From the NCBI GenBank assembly GCA_003166955.1, contig PMUI01000037.1, positions 1-64,000 of the forward strand: a DNA stretch of 64,000 nucleotides. The letters are read 5' to 3'. The DNA is from Acidobacterium sp. (GTDB lineage Bacteria > Acidobacteriota > Terriglobia > Terriglobales > Acidobacteriaceae). The position numbers were made by a program, and so were the translations under genes. Shown here in pieces: positions 49,164 to 57,790 of this stretch. The notes below the pieces were generated by a model that was given only the letters and a program-made list of their open reading frames with translations, searched no databases and was not told where the DNA came from. The first letter of the stretch is position 1, and each line of letters opens with the position of its first letter.

Positions 49164-52097
49164 TTGAGCAGTGAGGGTGTGCTTATCTTTTCCGTGAACT
49201 TCTGGAGCGCTGGCTCCCCGCACGCATCTTGCAGGAATCTGCGCCGGCTCCTGAGGCGCTCCCTGGTTTTGATTCTCTTCCTGGCCCCTCTATTGCCGGT
49301 TACGCCGCTGAGCGCCCAGGAGCCCTTACCAGGCGCTTCCAGCGACGTCGGGCAGAAGATCGTCGAGATTCGCGTCATCGGCAGCCGCCGCATCCCCAAA
49401 GAAACGGTCATCGCCCGCCTCTACAGCCGTGTCAACGAACCGTATGACCCGCTCACGGTCGAGCGCGACTTCAATTCCCTCTGGAACACCGGCTACTTCG
49501 AAGACGTCCGCATCGAAAAGGAGGACACGCCGCAGGGCGTCATCCTCGACGTCTATGTGCGCGAGAAACCCACCATCCGCGACATCACCTACAAAGGCAA
49601 CAACTCCATCACCACCTCCGATATCCTCGACCGCTTCAAGAAGGATAAGGTCGGTCTTTCCCCGGAAGGTCAGTATGACCCCGCCCGCATCGCGAAAGCC
49701 GTGACCACGCTCCGGGAAATGCTGGCCGAACATGGCCATCAGTTTGCGATGGTGCGTCCTGAGGTTAGGACCATCCCGCCGGCTGCGGTCCAGCTCAACT
49801 TCATCATTAAGGAAGGGCCGACTGTGAAGGTCGGCAAAATCACCTTCAGCGGCAATCGCTCCGTCAGCTCACGCGTGCTGCGCGCGTCCATGCGCAACCT
49901 TCGGCCCGTCGGCGTTCCGCACTCCATCTTTCTGGAGAACCTCTTCGCGCGCACCTACGACGCCAGCAAGCTTGAAGAAGACACGGAACGCGTCCGCCAG
50001 GCCTATCGCGACCGCGGCTACCTGCGCGGCGGCCCCACCGGCCCACCGGAAACCAAAATCCGCAACGAATCCGGTCTCTCCCTCCTCACCTTCCGCCCCC
50101 GCAAAGGCAAGCGCATCGACATCCATATGAGTATCGAGGAAGGCGAGCGCTATCGCCTGGCCGGTATCAACTTCACCGGACTCAAGCCTGGCGTCAATCC
50201 CAAAGCGCTGCGCTCCATCTTCACTCAGAAGGACGGCTCGATCTTCAATCTGACCCTCTTCCAGAAAGACCTCGATAACCTGCGGAAGGCTTACAGTCAG
50301 AACGGCTACATCAATTTCAGCCCCGTCCCCAATCCGACCTTCGATGACGCGAAACACACCGTTACGTGGAACATCGACATCGATGAGGGCAAGCAGTTCA
50401 GCGTCTCGCACATCGAGTTTCAGGGCAACACCGTCACGCGCGACTTCGTCATCCGCCGCGAGCTTCTCCTCCAGGAAGGGCAGGTCTACAACAGCCACCT
50501 CTGGGAGCTCAGTCTGCTGCGCCTCAATCAGCTCGACTACTTCAATGCTCTGCGCGTCGAGCAGGATTCCGAAACCCACCAGAACACCGAAGCCGGAACC
50601 GTCGATCTTCTCCTCAAGGTCCAGGAAAAAGGCAAGAATTCCATCGGACTCAACGGCGGCGTCAGCGGTCTTTCCGGTGCGTTTCTCGGCCTCAATTACC
50701 AGACCAATAACTTCCTCGGCCTCGGTGAGACCCTCAGCGTCCAGGTCAACGCCGGCAGTCTGGCGCGCAACCTCCTGTTCGCCTTCAACGAGCCTTACTT
50801 CCGCAACAAACCCCTGAACATCGGCTTCCAGGTCTTCAACAGAAAGACGGACTATAACGCATCGAAGAGCTATTCGCTGAGTGGCAACAACAACGAAACC
50901 CAGGCGGTCTCGTCGCTGCTCCAGAACTACAACCAGTCCTCGGACGGCTTCAACCTTTCCGCCAGCTATCCGCTGCGGCACTTCAGCCTTTTCGGCTTCT
51001 CGCGGGTTGGTGCTACCTACTCCTGGGATCAGTCCTCGGTACGTGCGTTCAGTCAGGCATCCAGCAATCTGTTCCAGACCCTGGCCTTCCGCAGCGGCAT
51101 TCAGGGCACAAACGCGCTCGAGGGCATCGTCACCAGCTCGGCGATGTTCAGCTACAACTCCAGCAATGTCTCCAGCAACTATCTCCCCCACACCGGCCAG
51201 TCGCTGGCAGCCACCGTGCAGTTCGCCGGGATCTGGGGCAGCGTGCGTTACGTGCGTCCGGTGGTCGAATACAAGCGCTTTGCCCCCGTGAAAGGCCTGT
51301 GGTTCAACCCCAACGGCCGCAATACGCTGGGTATGCGCCTGCAGGCCATCTACATCACCGGCTTCAGCGGCGACGTGGCTCCCCCCTTCGATCGTCCCTC
51401 GTCAGGCGGCGAGGCCGACATTCGCGGCTTCGACGTGCGCACCATCACGCCGTATGGATTCGTGCCCACGCGCGTCCAGTTTGCTCTCACTAATCCTGAC
51501 GGCTCTCCCGTCCCGCGCGATCCCACCAATCCCAGCCTCGGCCCTATCCTGGTACCGCTGCCCGTCTACGGCGTGGCCACCATCGGCGGCGATGCCAGCT
51601 TCACCGGCAACCTCCAGTACATGATTCCGATCTACGGGCGCACCGTCGGCTTCAATTTCTTTAACGATTTCGGCATGGACATGGCCCTGCGCAACAGCCA
51701 GTTGCGCCAGAGCCCCGAAGGCATCGACGCCCTCAATTCGCCGTTGTACGGCTGCCCCAACTACGTCAATGGAACCTGTCAGGGCGGCCAGCAGATCAGC
51801 TTCAGCAAAACCATCGACCCAATTCCCGGCACGAACTACGTGCCGCGCGATTCAGCCGGTGCCGAGCTCGACATCATGATGCCGATCATTAACGCCCCGT
51901 TCCGCATCTACTATGCCGTCAATCCGCTCAAGCTGTTCACCACGTTCTCGCGGACCAACCTCATCACCCGGAGCATGTTCCCGGCCGGCGGCGCGGGCGA
52001 TTTTACCTATGCCGAGGCGGAACAGTTCTACAACGGCCTCTATGTCTTGCGCGAGCCCAGCAAGACCTTCCGCCTGACCGTGGCCACCACCTTCTGA
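49164..52097 (+). CDS. bamA: outer membrane protein assembly factor BamA
   Basis: A 977-residue Omp85 protein that inserts beta-barrels into the outer membrane. After a signal peptide (SLVLILFLAPLLPVTPLSA), five POTRA repeats span about residues 65-450, for example VERDFNSLWNTGYFEDVRIE and GPTVKVGKITFSGNRSVSSR. The 16-strand barrel follows, with EADIRGFDVRTITPYGF as the VRGF/Y-type lid motif, and the protein ends with the outer-membrane signature LTVATTF. It is longer than E. coli BamA because of barrel loops. The start is TTG at 49164; a TATAAT at 49131-49136 may be its -10 box. It is followed by skp on the same strand. Confidence 0.95.
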   Translation: MSSEGVLIFSVNFWSAGSPHASCRNLRRLLRRSLVLILFLAPLLPVTPLSAQEPLPGASSDVGQKIVEIRVIGSRRIPKETVIARLYSRVNEPYDPLTVERDFNSLWNTGYFEDVRIEKEDTPQGVILDVYVREKPTIRDITYKGNNSITTSDILDRFKKDKVGLSPEGQYDPARIAKAVTTLREMLAEHGHQFAMVRPEVRTIPPAAVQLNFIIKEGPTVKVGKITFSGNRSVSSRVLRASMRNLRPVGVPHSIFLENLFARTYDASKLEEDTERVRQAYRDRGYLRGGPTGPPETKIRNESGLSLLTFRPRKGKRIDIHMSIEEGERYRLAGINFTGLKPGVNPKALRSIFTQKDGSIFNLTLFQKDLDNLRKAYSQNGYINFSPVPNPTFDDAKHTVTWNIDIDEGKQFSVSHIEFQGNTVTRDFVIRRELLLQEGQVYNSHLWELSLLRLNQLDYFNALRVEQDSETHQNTEAGTVDLLLKVQEKGKNSIGLNGGVSGLSGAFLGLNYQTNNFLGLGETLSVQVNAGSLARNLLFAFNEPYFRNKPLNIGFQVFNRKTDYNASKSYSLSGNNNETQAVSSLLQNYNQSSDGFNLSASYPLRHFSLFGFSRVGATYSWDQSSVRAFSQASSNLFQTLAFRSGIQGTNALEGIVTSSAMFSYNSSNVSSNYLPHTGQSLAATVQFAGIWGSVRYVRPVVEYKRFAPVKGLWFNPNGRNTLGMRLQAIYITGFSGDVAPPFDRPSSGGEADIRGFDVRTITPYGFVPTRVQFALTNPDGSPVPRDPTNPSLGPILVPLPVYGVATIGGDASFTGNLQYMIPIYGRTVGFNFFNDFGMDMALRNSQLRQSPEGIDALNSPLYGCPNYVNGTCQGGQQISFSKTIDPIPGTNYVPRDSAGAELDIMMPIINAPFRIYYAVNPLKLFTTFSRTNLITRSMFPAGGAGDFTYAEAEQFYNGLYVLREPSKTFRLTVATTF

Positions 52098-52158
52098 CGC
52101 GTCCCAGCCGGCGCCTCGGGGAACGCCCCGATAAACCCTTGTTTCGCGGAGGATTCGT

Positions 52159-52187
52159 TTGACGGCTCCTCCCCCCGGTCCTATAAT
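52159..52187 (+). promoter_or_regulatory. consensus promoter of skp
   Basis: TTGACG (52159-52164) and TATAAT (52182-52187) with a 17-nt spacer. The start of transcription should be near 52194, giving a leader of about 150 nt before the ATG at 52345. Confidence 0.75.
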
Positions 52188-52344
52188 TTGCCCAGGTTCC
52201 TGAGAATTTCTCTCTGTCCGCATCTTTGCATTTCCGGGCGAGATTCAACGCCCGAACCCGCTCCGGTAAGTAAGAGGAAAAGGAATCTCGAGAGCGATGA
52301 CGCGGGCCAAGCCACCCAGGAAACCGAAGGAGTTTTTGAATTCC

Positions 52345-53022
52345 ATGAAGCGTTCGTTGTCACTCGTTTGCGTGCTCGCGTCCGGAATGGGCGTCGCAGC
52401 CGTTGCCCAGGCCGCCGCTCCGGCAAAACCGGCGCCGGATCCAGCCCCTTCCGCCTCAGTCCCTGTTACCGGCGCCGCCAAAATTGCCATCATCCAGTTC
52501 TCCGGCGCTGTTACCCAAACCAATGAATTTCAGAGGGACATCGCCGATCTGCGGAAGAAATACGAGCCGCAGGAGGCGAAACTCCAAACCGAGAACCAGG
52601 AAATCGAGACGCTGAAGAAACAGCTCCAGGACGGCAGCGCCACCATCAGCGACGTCGATCGCCAGCAGAAGATGCGCACCATCGATGACAAGACTAAGCA
52701 GCTGCAACGCTCCGCTCAGGACCTGCAGAGCAGCGAGCAAACGGATGGTCAGGAGACCTTCAATCAGGTGGCCAACAAGGTTGGCGAGGTCATGATCTCC
52801 TGGGCGCAGACCCAGGGCTTCAGCCTGGTCCTCGATGCCAGCCAGCAGAACAGCACCGTTCTCTGGGCCACGCCGTCCACCGACATCACCAAGGCCGTGA
52901 TTGACGCCTACAACACGAAGTCCGGCATCCCGGCGCCTCCTCCGTCTGTCCCCTCGGCTCCCGCTCCGCGCTCCGCGCCGAGCACGACGCCCCGCACACC
53001 GCCGCCGGCTCCTCACCGGTAG
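52345..53022 (+). CDS. skp: OmpH/Skp-family periplasmic chaperone
   Basis: A 225-residue exported chaperone that holds unfolded outer-membrane proteins on their way to BamA. The signal peptide is SLSLVCVLASGMGVAAVAQA. The Skp domain begins AAKIAIIQFSGAV. A long coiled coil follows (RDIADLRKKYEPQEAKLQTE and QKMRTIDDKTKQLQRSAQDL), and the beta strands of the trimer body are in SLVLDASQQNSTVLWATP. The tail is Pro/Ala-rich. ATG 52345 is preferred over 52297 because it starts the signal peptide and GAAGGAG lies upstream. It has its own promoter 3' of bamA. Confidence 0.9.
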   Translation: MKRSLSLVCVLASGMGVAAVAQAAAPAKPAPDPAPSASVPVTGAAKIAIIQFSGAVTQTNEFQRDIADLRKKYEPQEAKLQTENQEIETLKKQLQDGSATISDVDRQQKMRTIDDKTKQLQRSAQDLQSSEQTDGQETFNQVANKVGEVMISWAQTQGFSLVLDASQQNSTVLWATPSTDITKAVIDAYNTKSGIPAPPPSVPSAPAPRSAPSTTPRTPPPAPHR

Positions 53023-53333
53023 TTCGTGCCGTGCTTGATCGCGGCCTTTTCTCTTCCGGGAAAGGCCGCCGATCGGGCCCGCGAGCGAATCGGCGCCCGT
53101 GGTGTGTCTACTGTGGAAATCTCTGTGGAAGATTTCTTGCCGTCAGAGTGTTATCCCTTTCAATGACCGGATTTCATATCCGCGAAGCGCCAATGCGGCG
53201 TCTATCGCCCTTCCCTTTCAGGGGTTTAGAGCACCGGCCACAGGTCACACGCGTCCGTAACCCCTTTTAATACAACCTTTGTGGTTTTCCACAATTCGAG
53301 ATGAATTCCCCACAACCCCGGGCTGCCCTGCGG
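53023..53333. other. 311-bp intergenic region with DnaA-box-like words
   Basis: No gene is seen. A stem-loop follows skp at 53041-53069. Further on, TGTGGAAAT (53112-53120), TGTGGAAGA (53124-53132), TTTTCCACA (53285-53293, one mismatch to TTATCCACA) and TTCCCCACA (53306-53314) resemble DnaA boxes. TTGTGGTTTTCCACAA (53279-53294) is a perfect hairpin. The section is more AT-rich than its surroundings. Confidence 0.45.
53041..53069 (+). terminator. stem-loop after skp
   Basis: GCGGCCTTT pairs with AAAGGCCGC over 9 bp around an 11-nt loop, 18 nt past the skp stop. There is no downstream T-run, so it may be a Rho-dependent end or processing site. Confidence 0.5.
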
Positions 53334-54110
53334 CTACTGGATGATCCCGCGCTTCGATCCTTCGACGAACTCCAGAAGGTACTTCACATCCTCTGACTCG
53401 CCTCCCTCGGCGCGCACCTTCTCCACCGCCTGGGCCGTATTCATTTTCGACGAAAGCAACAGCCGAAACGCGCGATGCAGTGCCCGCAGCTGTTCGCGGG
53501 TGAACCCGCGCCGCTCCAGCCCAATCTTATTTATGCCGAACGCACGCGCTTCCCGCGTTGCCGACGTCAGCGAGTACGGCAGCACGTCCTGCGTCACCAC
53601 CGTCCCGCCGCCGATATAGGCATGTTTTCCCACCCGGCAAAACTGGTGGATCGGTGAAAACGCACCTACGGTTACGCAGTCTTCAATCGTCACGTGTCCG
53701 GCCAGCGTCGCATTGTTCGCCAGAATGCAGTGGTCTCCGATCACGCTGTCGTGTCCGATATGCACGTACGCCATGAGCAGGCAGTGACTGCCCACGCGCG
53801 TCATGCCGCCGCCGCCCGTGGTACCCCGCGAAATCGTTACGCACTCGCGGATCGTGTTGTCGTCGCCCAGTGTGACCCCGGTCGCTTCGCCCCGGTACTT
53901 CAGGTCCTGCGGCGCGACCCCCACACACGCAAAGGGCGAGAATCGATTTCTGGCGCCGGCGGTCAGATGCCCCTCGAGGACGACGTGCGAGATCAGCTTG
54001 CACTCCTCGCCCAGCACCACGTCCGGCCCTACGGTCGACCACGGCCCGATCGTGCATGATTCCGGAATCACCGCAGTCGGGGAGACGATCGCGGTTGGGT
54101 GAACGCTCAC
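53334..54110 (-). CDS. lpxA: UDP-N-acetylglucosamine acyltransferase
   Basis: First committed enzyme of lipid A synthesis, transferring a 3-hydroxyacyl chain from ACP to UDP-GlcNAc. A 258-residue left-handed beta-helix of hexapeptide repeats (VHPTAIVSPTAVI, GPDVVLGEECKLISHVVLEG) is followed by the catalytic His region SHCLLMAYVHIGHDSVIGDH. The family motif SLTSATREARAFGINKIGLE and a C-terminal helical domain complete it. I choose GTG 54110, which overlaps the fabZ stop as GTGA. The frame stays open upstream but homology does not. It is convergent with skp. Confidence 0.95.
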   Translation of the reverse strand: MSVHPTAIVSPTAVIPESCTIGPWSTVGPDVVLGEECKLISHVVLEGHLTAGARNRFSPFACVGVAPQDLKYRGEATGVTLGDDNTIRECVTISRGTTGGGGMTRVGSHCLLMAYVHIGHDSVIGDHCILANNATLAGHVTIEDCVTVGAFSPIHQFCRVGKHAYIGGGTVVTQDVLPYSLTSATREARAFGINKIGLERRGFTREQLRALHRAFRLLLSSKMNTAQAVEKVRAEGGESEDVKYLLEFVEGSKRGIIQ

Positions 54111-54643
54111 TCCTGATTTACCGTTCCGCCCACCAGCGCTGGTTCGAATTCCGCCCCGGCACCCTGGGCCTCCCGGACTCGCGGAACCAGCTGGCACATC
54201 ACCGTCGCTTCGCAGGCCAGCTTTCCGTCCACCGTTGCGCGCCCCTCCATTTTGGCCACACGGGGCTTCCAGTTGAGCACGTTGACCTCGATCCGCAGCT
54301 GATCGCCCGGAACCACGGGCCGCCGAAACTTCGCTCGCTCGATGCCGGTGAAAACCATCAGCTTTTTGTCCCGGTCCGGGACCTCCGGCATCAGGAGCAC
54401 GCCACCGGCCTGCGCGATCGCTTCCACGACGAGCGCCCCCGGCATGATCGGAAAGCCCGGGAAATGTCCCTGGAAAAAAGGCTCATTGATCGTGACGTTT
54501 TTCAGCGCGACGATGCGCGTCTTGCGCTCGATCTCGATGATCCGGTCGATCAGCAGGAACGGATAGCGATGCGGCAGGATGCTCATGATCTCGCCGATCT
54601 CGAGCACCTGCCGTCCTTCCAGAATGCAGTCGGAGTTTTCCAT
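54107..54643 (-). CDS. fabZ: 3-hydroxyacyl-ACP dehydratase FabZ
   Basis: Hotdog-fold dehydratase of fatty-acid elongation, 178 residues. The core motifs are [17 protein letters not shown] with the catalytic His, and [27 protein letters not shown] with the catalytic Glu. About 25 residues at the C-terminus are an unusual acidic addition to the common 145-150. It is translationally coupled to lpxA by a 4-nt overlap. This matches the conserved fabZ-lpxA order, but lpxD is missing from the group. Confidence 0.95.
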   Translation of the reverse strand: MENSDCILEGRQVLEIGEIMSILPHRYPFLLIDRIIEIERKTRIVALKNVTINEPFFQGHFPGFPIMPGALVVEAIAQAGGVLLMPEVPDRDKKLMVFTGIERAKFRRPVVPGDQLRIEVNVLNWKPRVAKMEGRATVDGKLACEATVMCQLVPRVREAQGAGAEFEPALVGGTVNQE

Positions 54644-54699
54644 TGTCGGGCAGCGCCGATTATAAACGGCCAGCGTTGCACAATGCGCGGCAGGTGCTC

Positions 54700-54749
54700 G
54701 CTGACCGGTTCTTAGCTGACCGTCTTTCCGCTGACCGCTTTTCGCTGCC
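54700..54749 (-). repeat. heptamer tract after the arsB-like stop
   Basis: On the minus strand, starting at the base after TGA, units include GAAAAGC and three copies of GGTCAGC spaced 15 nt apart. GGAAAGAC and TAAGAACC lie between them. It lies in the gap before fabZ. Confidence 0.8.
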
Positions 54750-55988
54750 TCATCTCAGCGCCAGCAGTGCCAGCCCCAGCGCCACTGGCATCGCGACCAC
54801 TCCGATCTTCAGAAACTCCCAACCCGTAATCTCCGCACCCTCCCGGCGCAACGCGATCAGCCACAGAATCGTCGCCAGCGAGCCGGTCACCGATAGATTC
54901 GGCCCCAAATCCACGCCGATCAGCACAGCATGCGCCAGTAATCCATGCTGTCCCATCTGCCGCAGCGCTGTTCCCGCCGCCAGCCCCGCCGGCAGATTGT
55001 TCATGACGTTCGAAAGCAGCCCAATGCCGAACCCTCCCGCAAACTTTGCGATGCCATCCGGTGCCGCAGCCAGCCATGTGAGCCCCGTCTTCATCAACCC
55101 CATCAAGCCCGCACGATTCAGCGCCTCTACAATCATGAACAGTCCCGCTACCAGTGGCAGCACGCTCCACGCTACGTTGCGCACCGCCATCTTCGGCGAG
55201 TTCCGGTCCCGGGTCGCCACCAGGAGCAGCGCCAGTACACCCGCTCCGAAAGTCGGCGCTCCCAGCGGGATGTCCAGAGCAGACGAAACCAGCAACGCCG
55301 CGGCCGCAATCCCAATCCCAGCCAGAGCCAGCCACCCCGCCGCCTCCAGCCGATACGGCTCCGTCACCGGCGCAGCTTCGCCCGCGAGTGCTTTCCGCGA
55401 GAGCAGCCGCAAACACACGAACGTTGCCACGATCGACGCCACCGAAGGCAGCAGAAACATCCTCATCCACTGACCAAGCGGGGGCATGTTCGCTCCATAA
55501 ACCACCAGGTTGGCCGGATTCGCAATCGGCAACACAAAGCTCGCCGCGTTCGCGATCAGCGCGCAGGCCAGCAGATGCGGCCTGGGCTCGACCTTCGCCC
55601 TGCGCACCGCCGCCAGAACCGCCGGAGTCAGCACCACCGCGGTTGCGTCATTCGACAGCAGAACCGTCACTACGGTCCCGGCCAGATAGACCCACAGAAA
55701 CAGCCGGCTCGCTGAGCCCCGCGCGTGACGCACCGCAACGTCCGCGACCCAGTTGAAGACGCCCTCCTCGCGCGCCAGTTCCGCGAGGATCATCATTCCC
55801 GTCAGGAACAGGCAGACGTCCACGCCTTCGTGAATCGCATGCAGCGCGGCCCCGGGCGGCAGCAGATGCGTCGCCACCAGCAGCACGGCGCCCCCCACGA
55901 TCCACACCCACTCCGCGATCCCGCGGGGACGCACCAGCATCAGGGCAATGCTGGCGAGCGAAATGATCCAGATAAGAGCAAGTGACAT
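54750..55988 (-). CDS. ArsB/NhaD-superfamily transporter
   Basis: A 412-residue ion transporter with about eleven hydrophobic helices. The family motif occurs twice: LLSNDATAVVLTPAVLAAVR with IANAASFVLPIANPANLVVYG, and later FGIGLLSNVMNNLPAGLAAG. These discontinuous-helix motifs are characteristic of ArsB/SLC13-like carriers (arsenite efflux, or Na+/H+ or anion transport). No arsR or arsC is nearby, so arsenite specificity is uncertain. It stands alone with a heptamer tract directly after its stop. The start at 55988 is reasonable, since the first helix begins at residue 2. Confidence 0.85.
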   Translation of the reverse strand: MSLALIWIISLASIALMLVRPRGIAEWVWIVGGAVLLVATHLLPPGAALHAIHEGVDVCLFLTGMMILAELAREEGVFNWVADVAVRHARGSASRLFLWVYLAGTVVTVLLSNDATAVVLTPAVLAAVRRAKVEPRPHLLACALIANAASFVLPIANPANLVVYGANMPPLGQWMRMFLLPSVASIVATFVCLRLLSRKALAGEAAPVTEPYRLEAAGWLALAGIGIAAAALLVSSALDIPLGAPTFGAGVLALLLVATRDRNSPKMAVRNVAWSVLPLVAGLFMIVEALNRAGLMGLMKTGLTWLAAAPDGIAKFAGGFGIGLLSNVMNNLPAGLAAGTALRQMGQHGLLAHAVLIGVDLGPNLSVTGSLATILWLIALRREGAEITGWEFLKIGVVAMPVALGLALLALR

Positions 55989-56118
55989 GGGTCGGGGGAC
56001 GGGCGCGAATAGTTCGAGACAGTAAGATGCTCTCGCATTACACTAAATCGGGCTTACCCCAAAAGCTGCCCTTTTTCCGATCTGGCGGGCGACCGTATGC
56101 CAGACGTGGAGTCATTTA

Positions 56119-57393
56119 ATGCCCGTATCCGAGCGGCTCTATCACGCCGATTCCTTCCTGCAATCGTTCCCCGCCGCTGTCGCCGATGTCCGCGAGCTCT
56201 CCCGCACCGAGGGCGAATCCGCTTGGCAGATTGCCCTCGACCGCACCTCATTCTACCCAACCAGCGGTGGCCAGCCCTATGACACCGGCGTCCTGCGAGC
56301 TGTCTCGTCCGGTGGCGCGTCCATCGAGATTCCCGTCGAATCCGTCGAAGAAGACGAGCACGGACAGGTCTGGCACTTCGTGCGCAAGCCTCTCGCTGTC
56401 GGAGCCAGAGTCGAAGGCCACATTGACTGGCCCAGGCGCTTCGACCACATGCAGCAGCACACCGGGCAACATCTGCTCTCGGCCGTCTTCCTGCGCGAAC
56501 TCAACGCCCCAACCGTCTCCTTCCATCTCGGCGACATTCTCTCCACCATCGATCTGGCCGGCGGTCCCTTCGCCCATCACAGCATCGAACGCGTCGAGCG
56601 TTTGTGCAACGAAATCATCGCGGAAGATCGCGGCGTCTGCATGCGCAAGGTCCCGCGCGCCGAGGCAGAGTCCATGCTTGCCGCCGGCGAGCTGCGCAAG
56701 CTTCCCGAACGATCCGGCGACATCCGTCTCATCGAAATCGATGGTATCGACCATAATGCCTGCGGCGGAACTCACCTCCATTCCACTGGCCAGATCGGAG
56801 TGCTGCTCCTCCGTGGCACGGAAAAAGTCAGCCGAGGCGTTCGCGTCGAATTTGTCTGCGGCCTGCGTGCCGTCCGCACCGCCCGCTCCGATGCCACCAT
56901 CCTCAGCCAGATCACGGCCGCCCTCTCTGCCCCGGCCGCGGATATTCCTGCCGTCGTCGAGCGCCTCAGGGCCGAGTCTAAAACCGCAGCGAAAGAGCGG
57001 AAGCGGCTACATGAAGAACTCGCGGACTACCACGCCGCGCGTCTCGCCGTGGAAGTCCCCATCGAACGCAATTTGCGCATTGTCGACCGCGCATGGAAAG
57101 ATCGCGACCCCGAATACATCCGGGTTCTTGCTTCCCGCCTCACCAAAGCGGCGCCCTCGACCATTCTTCTCTTCAGCTCTGAATCCGGTGATACCGCGTT
57201 CGTCATTCTGGCGCGCAGCCTCGACTTCAATTTCGATTGTGGCCAGATCATGAAAGATACGCTTGCCCAGATCGGCCTCCGCGGCGGTGGCTCGGCCGAC
57301 TTCGCCCAGGGCGAGGTTCCCGTGCCGCAGCTCAGCCCTCTGCGCACCTCGGTTCTTGCAGCTCTCCGCAGCGCCATCGCGATAAACCGGTGA
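56119..57393 (+). CDS. alanyl-tRNA editing protein (AlaX-like with DHHA1)
   Basis: A 424-residue trans-editing enzyme related to the editing domain of AlaRS, which removes Ser or Gly mischarged on tRNA-Ala. The zinc site has HMQQHTGQHLLSAVFLRE and CGGTHLHSTGQIG, and the early TSFYPTSGGQPYDTG strand is also typical. The C-terminal half is DHHA1-like with GGGSADFAQGEV. There is no aminoacylation domain. The family role is the hydrolysis of mischarged tRNA-Ala. It is striking that tRNA-Ala lies 107 nt downstream on the same strand. Confidence 0.92.
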   Translation: MPVSERLYHADSFLQSFPAAVADVRELSRTEGESAWQIALDRTSFYPTSGGQPYDTGVLRAVSSGGASIEIPVESVEEDEHGQVWHFVRKPLAVGARVEGHIDWPRRFDHMQQHTGQHLLSAVFLRELNAPTVSFHLGDILSTIDLAGGPFAHHSIERVERLCNEIIAEDRGVCMRKVPRAEAESMLAAGELRKLPERSGDIRLIEIDGIDHNACGGTHLHSTGQIGVLLLRGTEKVSRGVRVEFVCGLRAVRTARSDATILSQITAALSAPAADIPAVVERLRAESKTAAKERKRLHEELADYHAARLAVEVPIERNLRIVDRAWKDRDPEYIRVLASRLTKAAPSTILLFSSESGDTAFVILARSLDFNFDCGQIMKDTLAQIGLRGGGSADFAQGEVPVPQLSPLRTSVLAALRSAIAINR

Positions 57394-57447
57394 CCACCGG
57401 ATCGGCTGACACAGGCGAGCCCTCCGCGCGCTCACACCTGTGGGCCA

Positions 57448-57476
57448 TTGGCGACCCCCGCCTGATGCCGTAGAAT
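57448..57476 (+). promoter_or_regulatory. promoter of tRNA-Ala
   Basis: TTGGCG (57448-57453) and TAGAAT (57471-57476) are 17 nt apart, placing the start near 57483, 17 nt ahead of the tRNA. Confidence 0.6.
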
Positions 57477-57499
57477 CAAGAGAGTCTTTCCCACCACGT

Positions 57500-57576
57500 G
57501 GGGCTATAGCTCAGCCTGGGAGAGCGCCTCGTTCGCAACGAGGAGGTCGTCGGTTCGAGCCCGACTAGCTCCACCA
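57500..57576 (+). tRNA. tRNA-Ala (anticodon CGC)
   Basis: A 77-nt cloverleaf: acceptor GGGGCTA/TAGCTCC (one G-U), D-arm AGCTCAGCCTGGGAGAGC, anticodon stem CCTCG/CGAGG with loop TTCGCAA, T-arm GTCGGTTCGAGCCCGAC, and an encoded CCA. The anticodon CGC reads GCG, a frequent codon in this GC-rich genome. Confidence 0.95.
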
Positions 57577-57578
57577 AA

Positions 57579-57599
57579 ACTCCCTCCTTTACAGGGAGT
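57579..57599 (+). terminator. weak stem-loop after tRNA-Ala
   Basis: ACTCCCT pairs with AGGGAGT over 7 bp with a 7-nt loop, 3 nt past the tRNA. It lacks a T-run. Confidence 0.45.
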
Positions 57600-57634
57600 C
57601 CCGCAATGCCGCTCTCCCTGCATTTTCCCATCCC

Positions 57635-57790
57635 TTAGAAATTGATCCGCCCGGAAAACTGAAAGTCGCGGCTGCCTGTATTCCCCGTAGCACTGCCAAC
57701 AGTCCCGAAAGCGGCGTTATTTATGTTCGCCCGAATGCCATTGTCCGCCTGCGTCTCGAATGGAGAGACGGTGCCGGTGACACACATGAG
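57635..57790 (-). pseudogene. C-terminal remnant of a second Oar-like TonB-dependent receptor
   Basis: The minus-strand frame ending at 57635 reads SPFETQADNGIRANINNAAF, GTVGSATGNTGSRDFQFSGR and closes with INF. This is the usual ending of acidobacterial Oar-like receptors. Upstream the frame overlaps the start of the GH105 gene and shows no receptor features. Only about 50 residues remain. The piece abuts tRNA-Ala and its stem-loop, a common site for deletions or integrations. Confidence 0.65.
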
